A stretch of 64,000 nucleotides of DNA from Pyronema omphalodes. Lineage: Eukaryota > Ascomycota > Pezizomycetes > Pezizales > Pyronemataceae. Where the stretch lies: assembly GCA_024516155.1 (NCBI GenBank), contig JAJJXM010000013.1, positions 434,001-498,000 of the forward strand, given 5' to 3'. The stretch's first letter is position 1; every line of letters begins with the position of its first letter. Shown here piece after piece: positions 34,042-45,984 of this stretch. The translations under genes were made by a program, and so were the position numbers. A model generated the notes under the pieces. The model saw only the letters and a program-made list of their open reading frames with translations. It did not search any database and was not told where the DNA came from.

Positions 34042-34077
34042 AACCGCACCATTGGTCAACATGCCTCAGCCCTGACA
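33600..34077 (-). repeat. Degenerate LTR of the element 1 family with CAA expansion
   Basis: On the plus strand this resembles the reverse complement of 924-1451: GAGGGACACAC near 33627, ACCTCCTTGTGTACAA near 33860, GCGGCCGGCAGTCCTACTGA near 33885, and an end in CCTGACA at 34077. Its U3 end has grown into a CAA microsatellite (33991-34041). There is no internal element sequence nearby, so it is probably a solo LTR. Confidence 0.6.
33991..34041 (+). repeat. CAA/ACA microsatellite
   Basis: About 15 uninterrupted ACA units after CACAACCACA. It corresponds to the TTG-rich part of the element 1 LTR on the opposite strand and so appears to have grown from it. Confidence 0.9.
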
Positions 34078-35730
34078 ATAGGACTTATCTGTGTTGCCTG
34101 CCCTTCGCTTGGCGTCCTTTCATCGGTGAGTCGAAATTCCGTGGCGTCACTCAAGAGAATCTTCTCAGAACCATCTCACACACATGCAACGGTCATCCAT
34201 ATAATTGCCAGAACAGTGCATGTGTCACCTTCAAAGTTCGATCCCGTTCTGGCTGAGGCGGTTGAGTAAAAACAGCATCCAGTTGTGTCTGTGAATCCAG
34301 CGCAAGGTGCTTAGAGACCGCATTGCAGCAAGACAGTTCAATTACCATGGCTTTATTGCGGTGGTATTGTCTGTTGACCATGCTCTAGCTCATCTTCCAA
34401 TTTCTTGGGCTGTGGCTCTAGACTGGTGGGTTTCGGTGTGGGCCAAGGTGATGGATGAAGCTGGTGGAGCTGAGGATTGAGGATGGTTGCAGAATGGCAT
34501 CTCAAGCTCTGGGTCCGTCGGGAATTTGACATGAGACATTTTCTGGCTTTTGGGCGGCTCTTTTGGGGTAGGAGTGCAGTTAGGTAGTATGATCGTAGAA
34601 AACATCGGGTAGTTCTTCGGGTGTAGGTGTCCTATTGTGTGATATGCATTGAGAATATATATTCTGAATGGGTGTTGATTCTAGTTCTTTGCAAAGCAGT
34701 TTCAATATGCATTTCGTCTTCAATGTCTTATTCTCCATGTCCCCGGGATGCTTCAGTCTGACAGAATTTTCCTCCATAGAAATCAGACAGGATTCACAAC
34801 TGCTAGTGGCGTTACATACACACCATCATGGGCTCCATGTTCATTGGGTCGTAGCTGTAATCATCCTTGTTACGGTCCACTTCTTATTGGTCGTGTTGTA
34901 ACTCTCCCAGCCAGTCCCTGATTCTGTTTTCTCTTCCCCCATACACCTCATATCTTTTCTCCTAGTTTCTCCCCATACTTTAGACTCCAAGCCCTTGCTG
35001 CTGCTGTTGCTCCTCATTTGTGTGTGTGGGCTGCTGGCACGTCTCTTTCATTGCTGCTTGACTGTGATCACGGTACCGTGGTTTTTTGATTTTCCCGGAA
35101 CATTTGATATGATCCAGCTCGACATTTTCTCCTCTTGCCATTACATTGAATTCAGCGCAAGGACATCTGATGCCTGATGTTCCTCTCCCATCTCTTCATT
35201 GCATTAGGTCTAGATCTAGGCCTGACCTTTATCTGATTCGATACCGCCCCACTGAAAGAAGTGGGGCAAGAATATGCTCCATCCTGTGGCTGCCCCCCAA
35301 TTCGTCATGTGACTCAAAATGATGTTGTGTTTTCATGTTATACATTTAAATTAAAGCGAACCTGCCTAAATAGGGTCCCATCATGGGAGCGTGAGTGATT
35401 AAATCATGGCTTTTTGAGCTGAAACTTACCAAACCTGGTACTCGATGAAGTCTCAGACACTAAAGGCCAATTCTATGCAATTCAGGTGCTATATGCAAAC
35501 ACGCTACATCAAAAATATGGATATTGATGACAGACAGAATTTATGATTGGCGTCATAGTGCACAAGTTCTGCAACGCTACACAGGCGCACTGACAATATC
35601 ACCATGGTACCATCAGATTTACTATAAGATTGTTCCCATCAACTTAGCTGACTAATTTTGAGCCCTGCTGGCTCTTTGTCCTGCATGCACCATTGACTTC
35701 TGCGCCTGATGCTTCTCCCTTTCCCTTTCT
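34078..35730. other. No recognisable gene; one short hairpin
   Basis: About 1.65 kb with no coding signal I can support. A perfect 8-bp stem GCCCCACT/AGTGGGGC with a 6-nt loop sits at 35246-35267. Confidence 0.45.
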
Positions 35731-36582
35731 GTGCATCCTCAGCCGGAATCCAATCAGGTCATTGTGGGTGTGCCAGCGTCGGAGGACGAGAACTTGCTGG
35801 ACTTCGTTCAGGTGGACATGACGGACTGTGCCAAGGGGGCGATGCCGGAGGATATCCCGGTCAAAATGCCGAGGGAAATGGATGGGGAAATTGCGGGGTT
35901 GGCCCACAGCAAGTTGAAGAGGACGGATCTGTTGTACATGATCTAGGAGGATATGCCGGGGGAAGTGGCCGGGCATATGCCAGAAGAAGTGGAGTGATAG
36001 ATGACAGGGGGAGTGGAAGGGGAGATGCCGGTCCTTGTCGAGAACGCAATGATAGAGATGGTTCATTCGGAGGCAAGTGGCGGTGCAATGCCAGGGGCAA
36101 TTGGATGGGAAATGCAGCAGCAGGCAAAGGGGGAGAAGATGGGGAAGGTGGAGGGGGAAATGCCAGTGAAAGTGGATGTGGAGATTCCAAGCGCCACGCA
36201 CATTGTAACCTCGCCAGACATTGACTTGCCTCACTCAGACATTACTGAAACGGTTTGCCCAATGGAGTGCCTGGATTTAGGGAGCGGGGATACACCAGAC
36301 TCAATGTGAAACGCAGATGAAGAGGTTGAAGGTGCTGTCATGCCCGTCTTGGCAATCAAATCGGCACACCTTCTTTTCAAAGGGCAAAACACTAAGCGTA
36401 AATCCAATGGTATGCTTTCATATGAATCTAACCACCATTTTGTACATCAGGAGCAACAATCATGGGGACAAATGAATGCTGGTTATGTATTGGCTTCAGG
36501 GGAAGAAATATCCATAACTTCATCGGACGACCAGATCAACTGTGGCTCCAAGCCTGACACATCCAATTCACCCCTGTGCTAA
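35731..36582 (+). pseudogene. Degenerate frame with Met-Pro-Glu repeats, unknown
   Basis: A single reading frame stays largely open for about 285 codons with stops at 35944, 35995/35998 and 36307. The first 190 codons repeat short acidic units containing a Met-Pro pair (AMPEDIPVKMPREMDGEIAG, DMPGEVAGHMPEEVE, VEGEMPVLVEN, VEGEMPVKVDVE), spaced about 10-14 residues apart. The last part (KRKSNGMLSYESNHHFVHQE, SGEEISITSSDD) is not repetitive. I do not recognise the family; it could be a dead host gene or part of an old element. The opposite strand has a 196-codon His/Leu-rich open frame (36234-35644) that looks like a shadow. Confidence 0.35.
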
Positions 36583-37123
36583 AGAGGTGTGGGTGAAAAC
36601 CATTTCGATTTTCAAGATGTCCACCGTGATTACCTTACAAATGAGGAGATAATATTATTCTCATTTTGGTACATCTATTTACGGTATCACACGCCACGGT
36701 GAGAGGAACATGGAATCCAGGGAACTCCTGATGCACTGGGCTATGGCCCTCATGATATGCGGACCATTCAAGAGTGATTCCCGGAGAACAGAGGCTTAAA
36801 GGCAATTCATCATGACAGTGGTACATATTGATGCAGGTCCTTTTTGAAATATCAAATGCTGGACAGTACCCTCATCTGTAGCTATGCAGGTCCCATGGAG
36901 TAGGCAGTGCTGACAATCACAGGGTACCATGGGTTCAGCATATATATTACTATAACCCATAGCATATGACTACCATCGTCACATGAGCACTGTGCATTTG
37001 AAAAGTTGCACTGTCGGAACACCGCTTGTTTGAACCAGGGGACAGGGTCCAGGACAGATTGCTGATTTTCTTTTTGTTTTTGTTTTTCTTTCAAAAAACT
37101 CTTCTCCTAAGCAAAAAGAAACG
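36583..37123. other. No recognisable gene
   Basis: About 0.5 kb without coding signal. Confidence 0.45.
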
Positions 37124-38703
37124 TTAGACAGCCTCCAGGCTGCCTGCGCCCCCTCTCGCCTTCCCCCTCTCAGCTGCTCCGCAGATGCCTCCTGACTTAT
37201 TGCCCATGGAGACAACCGGGCCCGCCCTGCCCCTCTTCTCCTCCACTCTCTCTCTCTCTCCTTCCTTCCTCCCCAGCCTTCTTGCCACCCCTCCTCGCCT
37301 TTCTCCCCTCCTTGTCGGTGGTGTTGCAAGTCCAAGATTGCCAGTCCCCAGCAGAATCTGGACGTTGATGTCTTGGCTCTTGACAACTTCTGCCCAAGTC
37401 CACTTTGCAGAGGGGGTGGTTGGACTGGGTTGGCGGATAATCTTTCCCCTTCCACCATTCTTTGCTGTAGGGGTCTTGCAGGATGTCGCTGCCATAGGTA
37501 TCGTCTCCTTGGCTTTCCCCGTCCTCAGTGTCTGGCCTTCGCCTCCACAGTCTTCCATCCATCGTCCCTAGGTGGGGCAGGGCTCGGGGCATCGGGTAAA
37601 GGTCTGTCCGGACCAGCGGAACTGACAGCGAGAGGTTCTGTCGTCACTTTCGGTTGAAGGGCTTCCAGGGGAAGGTGGCAAGGACTTGAACTTGTTGGCG
37701 TCCAGCTTGTCCTGAACAGCGGTAGTCGCATGTTTCAAGTGCATTAGGCTTTCCTCCGGTGATGAAGCTCTGCGTTTGTGGTTTGCTGGTCATCAGTTTG
37801 TCGGAGAGGTTGGTTTGGTGTTCTGGGCGCTGCTCCTTCCATTTCTCTTGCCAGGAGGATGGGGAACGGCATCCAGAACATCCTGGATGCCATTATGGTC
37901 ACCTGACGATTTCATAGTAATCTCATCCATGGCGGTGGAAGAGATTGCGGTGTTCGGTCACGGGGGCCCCGAATTGTCATGCTGATTATTGATTTCCTTT
38001 TGAGGGCATCGACAGCAGCAGTTAGATCTGCTACTTCCGCCTTTGTAGAGGCATATGCTTCCCAACAACGGTACTCTCGCCTATTAGGCGGTCCAGTTTC
38101 AGTATGACAAAATCACACTTCAGACGCAAATCGTTATGTTGCACCTGTGGGGTCTGGTGTATCATGTCAAAGTCATGATTGAGGCGGTCGGAGTGGTCCA
38201 TTGTGTCTTCGTAGGTCTGGTAAAAGTCCTGCAAGCTCGCGATTGTTGCTGGCTGCTGCTGTGGTTTAGTAAAGGGAGCTGGTGATCTTGCCGAAACCAC
38301 TGTCTGCAGGACCTTTTCCAGCGCTGTATCCATCGAATTCATCCATTCTTCCAGCGCTTGCCGTAAGATCAGAGGGTGTTCTGAATTAAGCGAGATCAGC
38401 TAGAGCATTGTATGCTGTGCTGGATCATTTTGATCGCCCGGCGTTGCTCTGTGATTGTTTAGGCGACATTTCACGAGGCGGGAAACGTGGGAAAAATTCT
38501 GATTTGGAGACAAAAGTCAACAAAATAGACGTGGAATTCTCTGAATATGCGGAGAAGAAGGTAATCGAGTGTTGCGAATCCGAATCCAATGACAGAATCG
38601 ACGGTTGCGGTGCTCCTTGTGGAGATCGCAGGTTGGGGGGGGAAGCTGTTGCCATGCGTTCATCGATGGAGCTCGAAAGATCGCTGATGCCATAGCCATC
38701 CAA
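37124..38703 (-). pseudogene. Broken minus-strand frame set, possibly Gag/ORF1-like
   Basis: Three minus-strand pieces lie in order: 38703-38425 (Ser-rich, SSSIDERMATASPP), 38342-38031 (a helical stretch, EWMNSMDTALEKVLQTV, SDRLNHDFDMIHQTPQVQHN, IVLKLDR-like) and 37731-37124 (Pro-rich, then RDDGWKTVEAKARH and TPSAKWTWAEVVKSQ, then a long Arg/Glu/Gly-rich stretch). Order and composition recall the N-terminal part of a fungal LINE ORF1 or Gag, but I see no zinc knuckle or RT. The pieces are separated by frame changes. This is a guess from composition only. Confidence 0.3.
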
Positions 38704-41700
38704 CGCTGTTTGGTTCCAACAATGTACGTTGTGGATCTCGATCGATTAGTGAGACCGGGGTGAAGGTACAACAGACAGAGAATATCAATATACTGTTGAG
38801 TAAGAACATCCGTCTTTGTCCTGGGCTCCGGTATTATCCTCTGTTTCATGAGTTGATGGAAGCCTGTAGCATAAATGGTGGCGGCTATGGGGCAAGAGCC
38901 ACAATTGTGCGCAAAGCTCGATGATGTATTTCGCAGTGTAAGATTGCTATCATGATGCATGGTATCCACATCAGGAGTTGCTGAGATGTTTCTGAAGACA
39001 TTGTGCTGTAATCTAGCATCAACCAAGGCGAGTTATCTCAGCAACATGCTCTATTCAGAGTTGAAACAATGACAGATACATAAGCAAGCAGTTTTATGGG
39101 GGAACATGGGGGAAATTTTCAGGAACATCCAGAATAATCTCCAGAGACAGGCTTACAGCACTTTCCAAGCTGGTAAGATCACTATGATCCAGTCCAGGAT
39201 CATAGGCATCTCATCTTGAAGCAGTAGTCATCACCCAATACACTATGGGAATGCTCTCCGTGACAAAAACCAATAATCAAGTCTCCTATGATCACCGATG
39301 GTCGCTTGTGTGCTTGTAAAAATGAGTGCCAGTACTACTTCAACAGCGGACACAACGGCAATATGTAGTCCAGTCTGGTCTGCAGCAATGACTGGGTCTG
39401 ACGGACATTTCGCAGCGCTCATGGACATCTATCATGCGCCGACGGGTCATGTTAGTTAAGAACAACATGTCATTACTTCAATCACATTGCAATATGCGGC
39501 ATAAAGGTGGATCCTTACCTGGTGATATGCATGCCCTGTATAACTTTGCTACCCCACTCATGAATGGATCTCATCTGTCTAATTCCCGGGATCTGCCGGC
39601 CAGTAGACAGTAATAACTCTAACGTTCATGGAATTACTTTAATCCCAGTCCATGCATCATAATTCAGCGGACAGATAAGCTTTGCTGGTTTGGTCAAAAT
39701 GCAAGACACGCCCAAGAATATACAATGATATTACAAAGGAAAGCAGCGTACCTGGAAAATAGTATTCGAAATATTTCAGAGCCCTATCATGCCATTGAAC
39801 AGTTGCGGTATGTCCAGTCGGCAAGCAGGCGATGTGGAAGCGGATGATCTGGACGGATGATCCGAGTGCAACAACCGTGGGGATGAAGGCCTCTTTATAT
39901 TTTCTGCATCCGTCCGGCCAAAGTTTATTCGCCGACATCGGGCCGCGTCTTAATTCCGGTGGACAATTCCTGTTGCTCTACTAAAAGCCTTTCGCGTCAG
40001 TGATTTGTCTTCGGGCCATCCGGGGTTATCAAATCGAACACCAAAGTTGCGTGGCAGGGCCTACCGCTTACTACATTCTGACAGATCGCGGCTCTGGTGT
40101 ATTCTCTGCTGTCCGCGTCACCAGCAGCTGACGCATTTTCGCGAATAGAGTACGTACATAACGTCGTACCTTCACATCAGCAGGTTAGCTGACGCAGTAG
40201 ATAGCAGTATCAACTCGGAGTCTTCTTCATGACGTGGTGGAGGACTGGGCTGCGTCCCGTGGTTGTTGGGATGACGATTAGATTGCGAAGCCACATTTCG
40301 TTTCAGGCATCCACTGATGTGGCATGGCCCAGCAACTGAGCAAGTTGACAGACGCCTACGTGTTGTAGTTTGATGCTGGATAACGGCTGACGAATAATTT
40401 TCCCGGGATGACGACACTTGGAAGATACCTCGCCGCTTCTGAAGCCAAATTCGTCCCGGCAGCACAGTCCGATTGTTATAGCTTATTGCTACAGGTTTTT
40501 CTGGAAATGTTCATTGCTGGTCTGATTCGTCGTGCCGTAAAACAATTGCGACAACTGAGGAATTGACGATATGTCACCACTTTAACTTCATCTTCCACCT
40601 CGTCTTCGGCATGGACTATCCTACTCTCCATCGGCACGCACTCTCGCTTTCGACACGATTGAAAATATTGCACGATATTGGCTCTCTTTCTGTATTCATC
40701 TATCTTCCTTGGACTTTCATACTATCAAACTCTTACCGCGCAGTCATCCATCTCCACCTGTCTGACACGGATAATATTGAACCAGAAGTTCTCGAAGGCT
40801 TGACTCCGCTGAACCATGTACAGTACGTTATCACCACCAGTCCTTCCATATGCTGATGAACTGATAAAAACTCATGCCCATCACGACAAGCAGTGCCGTC
40901 ACAAGATAGCGCGGGATGGAAATATAGACGGACGATCAGCGGCAAGAATCCCCAGTGTTTCAACACGATGATTCGTACTTTACATTCGCACGTATATCCG
41001 TTGCCTTTTGGCTGGGATTCATTTGGAGCGGCATGGGAAAAGGTAGAGAGCATTCAACACGAGCATCACTGGTCAAAGTGGGGTGGGTGTTTTCTCTACC
41101 CGATAGTACGACACGGAAGAGTTCTGCTCTGCGCAAGTCGTTTAGCGATATTATTGGAGAGAATCAAAATCGAGGTAAAGCCAGGACACAATATAACATA
41201 TCACAGCTAATGACGAGAAAAACTATGCAAAATGAAGATGTCCAGATGCAGCGTTGAATACGGCGAAGAAGAAATAATGCTGGCGCAAAGACATCATCGC
41301 AGTTCTGGGATGACGCTGGAGTTGCGTAAAACGACTGATACATCTTGGCCAGAAGGACGCCAAGAATCTATGAGAAAGCCGGAGCAAATTGATACCAGAA
41401 TGGCACGATGAACTGGAATGGTCCAGGAAACGCACATGGTACTGCCTTACAAACCACGGACTTACCTTAAAAACTACGGAAAAGTCGAAGAAAACATCCG
41501 CGAAGTCAATCTCACGATCGACCAAAACTGCTCCGCGTGCATCATCACAAATCACTACTCCTCAAGTCAAAGATGTACTCCACAACAATCGATGAGAACT
41601 AACATCTCAAAGCACGAATTTGACATCCACGAAGCACATATCCGTACACCCACACGATTATTGCACCATACATAACTTGATACATGGCGGAATTACCTGA

Positions 41701-41929
41701 CGCGGGATGGCGGATGGTGGATGTGCGCTCGACATAGGGGGTTACCTACGCACTCGATTTTGGCGGCCGAAAACTGCTTAAAACCATCATCAAGCAGGTC
41801 CTCAGTGCATCTTTCCATGTGAGCTGCAGGATCATTACAGGTGATACGTACCCCCCTGTAGGTGCCGAATTCGGGCTTTAAATCACAGACTACTGTCAGT
41901 GTCCCATCGGAGGTCCACCTATCATGCGG
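38704..41929. other. No recognisable gene
   Basis: About 3.2 kb. Open frames reach 169 codons (39026-38517, minus) and 110 codons (41555-41223, minus), but none shows a family motif, clear splice-site pairs or a repeat pattern that I can support. Confidence 0.4.
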
Positions 41930-43077
41930 TGCACCTACATTTCGACCAGAATCTTCGGAGCGGCCAAAGTAGGATTATTGATCTTTGCGCGAGATCCTTT
42001 CTGACAGGGGCTGCCAACTTTCGGAAATCGGCTTCGAACAGTTTGACGCTTCCAGCATGAATCCAAAACACTGATTGTTTATTCTCGTATTCGTAGATAA
42101 AGCTAAGCACATCCTGTGCTTTCCTACATTCGAAATAACTTGTCAGCACCTAACATAAAATCAGCTTTCTGAGAAAAGATACATACCCTATTCCTCCGAG
42201 GCCACAAAGTGCAAGACGAACATGATCAGTACGTTTAGACTGGCTAGATGCAACTCTTTGTTGCCGATAGTTGCCAGACCACATTGCAATACAGGATTAG
42301 TCATATAATCGTCGTTCCTTGGGAAGGGAACCATGAAGCAGGGCTTATCCTTTGTCATCTCGGCAAGAACTGGTGTCATTCCAGCTTTGAAATCTGGAAA
42401 TCCATCCGATGAAATGGGTAAGGAAACAGATACGGAATGTCGTAGAGATATATACCATTATTGAGCCTATTCACCAGATGCTCCATGTTACTATTATATC
42501 CTTCTAACCTAGTAATGAGAACTTTAACTTTCTGGGAGTCTAAGGAAGCCCATCTTAGTCTCGAGTACGTGTCCATGACGCTCTCGAGAGGTGATTCAAG
42601 AGTTTGCAGTGTTGCTATCTCAAGATTTTTGTCTCAATAGTGTTAATACGGCTTTGAAGGCATCGTTCTCGCTCCTAGTGTTTCGCGGAGATCCCTGCGA
42701 GCCCCAGACCCTGCGCAACGCAGATTGCTTGTTCTGCTTCTCTGCCAACTTTTCGTTAGGCGAAATTTGAACGCCATACAGACTTTTCAGCCGCTTAAAG
42801 TCCGAAAACAGCTGTTCAATCCTGATGAGAGTGCTAGAGATCAGGCGAAATCTCACATCATCGGTCTTAAGGGTTGACTCCCAAATTCGAGAAGCGACAA
42901 TGGTGGTAAGATCTTTTAATCGTTGCTGCTCGATAGTAAACTGGTACCGGTGAGTTTCGAAATCTTCGTTGGCGCTACGTGCCGTGCTGATGAAGTGATA
43001 TCCTTTCAAGCACGTCTTGATCAGGGCATCCAGAACCCCTGGTACGGCGAAAGCAAGTCCAAGTCCAGACACCGCAT
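41930..43077 (-). pseudogene. HeLo / NB-ARC NLR-like gene, broken and 3'-truncated
   Basis: The ATG at 43077 starts MDAVSGLGLAFAVPGVLDAL, IKTCLKGYHFISTARSANED, and RYQFTIEQQRLKDL. This is the N-terminal HeLo/HET-s-type domain used by fungal heterokaryon-incompatibility and NLR proteins. After a one-base shift near 42640 the helical domain continues (MDTYSRLRWASLDSQKVKVL, HLVNRLNNGIYLYD). Then come CFMVPFPRNDDYM and, in another frame, VRLALCGLGGIG. A GTATGT...TGTAG intron (about 42185-42127) joins this to KAQDVLSFIYEYENKQSVFW, which rebuilds a P-loop (GLGGIGK) and the FWIHAGS motif of fungal NB-ARC domains. Homology ends near 41930 without the rest of NB-ARC or any repeat domain. Intact relatives sense non-self and trigger cell death. 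Confidence 0.72.
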
Positions 43078-45468
43078 CCATCGGCAAACAATCGCTAGAA
43101 ACAGTCGAAACGCCGGAGTTGAAAATTCGGAAACTCTTAATCGTGCTGGTGTATTTATGGTCGAATGTAGGATAACCGAATACTTGTATGATATTTGCGA
43201 TTGCGTTGTGGTACAGTCGACTGTACATCAACGGTGATTAGCCATGTGTAGTTGACGTGCGGGGCTACGTTTGCCCAATGCCAATGCACATGCGTGCAGG
43301 ACTAGGTCGTGTATTCCATTCCTTGATGCTTTAATCATGCACTCCATCCATTTCAAGGCTGAGAATAGAAGCTGGCTCTTACTTATACTCTACTGGTTTT
43401 TTGAGTAGTAAAATTGTTTCGATAAACATTCATCTACCCTCATGAATGATACAGTATTTTTCTAAGCGAGGAGACCCCTTCAGAAGCGCGGTGGCAGAGT
43501 CAATCTACATGTCTCCCGATGTCACAGTCCGTGTCGTGAACAAGAACAGCAATAGCGAGGTATCTTCTTCTCCAGAACGACGTACCTACTTTTTCATAAC
43601 TCAAACGATAAGTATGCGTTCGCCCCTTCAGCTCTGCCTGGAAAACAGAATACATATCTTCATATCAGGATTCTTTTGACAGGTTGTCGGTCAGGTCCGT
43701 GCATTGTCTTCGACACTTTGAAGAAAAAAAAGGAGAAGGGAAAACAAAATCTCTGTATTCCCCACATCACTGTCCGCAACCCAGTAGAAACGAACCTAGC
43801 GGGAGCACCCCTGATTCCTGATCACTTCCACAGCACGAATCATCTGCACTGAGTCACCTCAATTTCTACTCAATTATTTCAATCTTACCCTCCATCAGAA
43901 TCTCGGCTGTACTGCTCTCACTTCTCGATTCTTTTTGTTCGGGCCGTAGGAGTCCACGGATCTTGGGACACATACAAAATAGTCCTCTGTTGAGGTCAGT
44001 CTACTCTCTGAGTTATTCTAACACGAAGGCTAATGAGAAGGCCAAAGATTAGACTCTCAACAGTTGGATATCTGATGCAGATACAATGCCATATGTGGCC
44101 CGGTTGTTGAAATATGATATACTAGGTGTAAGTAAGAGTATGTTGGAGATAGAGAGGGAGATGGCTGACGATATGGGAGGGGGAAAGTTTTTAATCGCGC
44201 TTTGGGTAATTCGTGAGCGGAAGGGAAAAATGGAGGGAGGAGCGGAAAGGTGGCCAGTGAATTTTGGGTTCGGGGTTATGTCGGTCTTGCTCTACGCGGG
44301 AGAAATTTGAATGGGAAAAAATGCAGTTAGGGGAATGGCGGAGGGATTCGGAACATCAAGGATGGGGTTCCTTTGGAGTTCGCGTGAGGTGGAAACGATG
44401 GACTTGGTTGGGGTTTAGCCCCAAAGGCTCCGGTTGTGCGAACATCAGCATGGAATGTTCCTATGGTGGGCATAGCTGGCGTTTAGCAACGGAAACCCAT
44501 TTATCAGATTATCGCTGAGTAGGATGATGTTTGATCCTGGTTTACCCGGTGATTGGTTTCAGCGATCCGCTTTTGCTTTGGCCAGATTTGCTGTATGTAT
44601 ATTTGGATGATGTTCGAAACTAGTTCCACGATATAGGTTATCGTACAGTTGGGGTCCATTATCCAAAAGCCGTTATCCACGCAGCTCCCGTCGCGTCATT
44701 GCTCGCTCCGTTACTCGGTTTTATTCAGCCACTCGGATATCTGGATGGAAGCTGCGCTTTCACAAACGACAACCCGGGTGAAGCTGTGGAAAAAAAAAAC
44801 TCTCTTCAACATGAGCAACATGCCGACGGAAACCCTGCATACGATGAAATCGTCTTCTTCGCGATCAACTTCGTTCGCGATCTGATCTTGGATGCACTTG
44901 GATGCAGTCGTCAAAACACATCCAATCGTAGCGCTTACCAGCAACTAAGCATCCAATCATATCGCCATCTCATCCCAGTCACCATCCTCCACAGTGCCAA
45001 TGGCTAATGACGTGGCTGGTAAGACCCGACAGGGGAAGGTCGATAGCCCTGGAGTACGTCACCAGCTGAGCTGGCGGCTCAGGCACGTCTGAATGCCGCG
45101 ACGCCGAGACATAAGTTAAGTAATTAGCCAGGTTGAGAGCGCATATTTCGTGCCAAAAGGGTAGTTTCTGCCTGAATATGGGAAAATATGAGACTGCCTT
45201 TGCGAAAACAGATGTGAAGTTTGATGGACGCGTCTACATACATACAGAAGCTCTGCTGGGTCTTACTGCCCGTGATTGGCTGGATACTTTGTTGACCGTT
45301 GCCCTGTTGGGGATAAACGAGCGTCATCGGTACGTACTTATATCTCATGAGAGTGTCTGCATTTCTTGATCTGAGCCAGCAGAGACGTTGACGAAACCTA
45401 CTGACGGCAACCGTAAAATCTTACAACCTGCGACCACCGTCAAGAACGCTCGGGACGACTCCTCGAAA
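43078..45468. other. Upstream region of two genes, no recognisable gene
   Basis: About 2.4 kb between the divergently placed NLR relic (minus) and the MARVEL-like gene (plus). Open frames at 44086-44310, 44649-44885 and 44699-45007 have no known motif. It would include both promoters, but I see no certain TATA or operator. Confidence 0.4.
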
Positions 45469-45984
45469 ATGATAGCCGGCCAGCTCTTCAGCCTCTTTCG
45501 AATAATCGAGCTCCTCACGCTGATTCCCATCTGGGGCATCCTCGCCTACTTCGTCAACGCAGTACAACCCAACACTCCAGACGATGCAACTCTCTATGCA
45601 TTCATCGTTCCGATTCTTGCTACCGTTTGGGCATTCTTTACCTTCCTCGACTTTCGCCGCACAGGCTTCGTCGCTCTGTACATTTCTATTGTCGACTTGA
45701 TATTTTTCGGACTTTTTATCGGAGGAGCAGTGTTGTTGGCTCCAAGAGCTCGTTGGACAAATTGTGTCAGCTCTTCTGTGTCTTGGCAGGGCTGGCAGGT
45801 GGTAGCTAATCGGAATTGTATGATGTGGAAAGCCGCTTGGGGCTTGGGAATTGCGGAGATTTTATTGTTTTTTATCACATCCATGCTGGCGGCGCATATG
45901 TGGCATCACACGGGGGCGGTTATTGTTTACGAGGAACGGAGACGTGTTCATAGGTCTTCTAGGAGACATAGACGTCGCCATTGA
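45469..45984 (+). CDS. Four-helix MARVEL-like membrane protein
   Basis: 171 residues. I chose the ATG at 45469 because the first membrane segment begins a few residues later (MIAGQLFSLFRIIELL) and MARVEL-like fungal proteins start this way; the open frame extends upstream to about 45388 without another ATG. Four hydrophobic segments are visible: about 5-30 (LLTLIPIWGILAYFV), 45-65 (FIVPILATVWAFFTF), 73-97 (VALYISIVDLIFFGLFIGG) and 127-147 (AAWGLGIAEILLFFITSMLA). A short loop with a Cys pair (NCVSSSVSW, ANRNC) lies between helices 3 and 4. The tail is strongly basic (RRRVHRSSRRHRRRH). MARVEL proteins act in membrane apposition and trafficking, but the exact role of this one is unknown. No intron is needed. 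Confidence 0.72.
   Translation: MIAGQLFSLFRIIELLTLIPIWGILAYFVNAVQPNTPDDATLYAFIVPILATVWAFFTFLDFRRTGFVALYISIVDLIFFGLFIGGAVLLAPRARWTNCVSSSVSWQGWQVVANRNCMMWKAAWGLGIAEILLFFITSMLAAHMWHHTGAVIVYEERRRVHRSSRRHRRRH

Noticed and set aside
35644..36234. 196-codon minus-strand His/Leu-rich frame
   Set aside because: It is opposite the Met-Pro-Glu repeat frame; its periodic His/Leu pattern is the complement of that repeat.
45133..45380. A possible upstream exon of the MARVEL-like gene (GTACGT at 45330)
   Set aside because: None of the AG acceptors before 45385 keeps the reading frame of the upstream open frame with the MARVEL frame.
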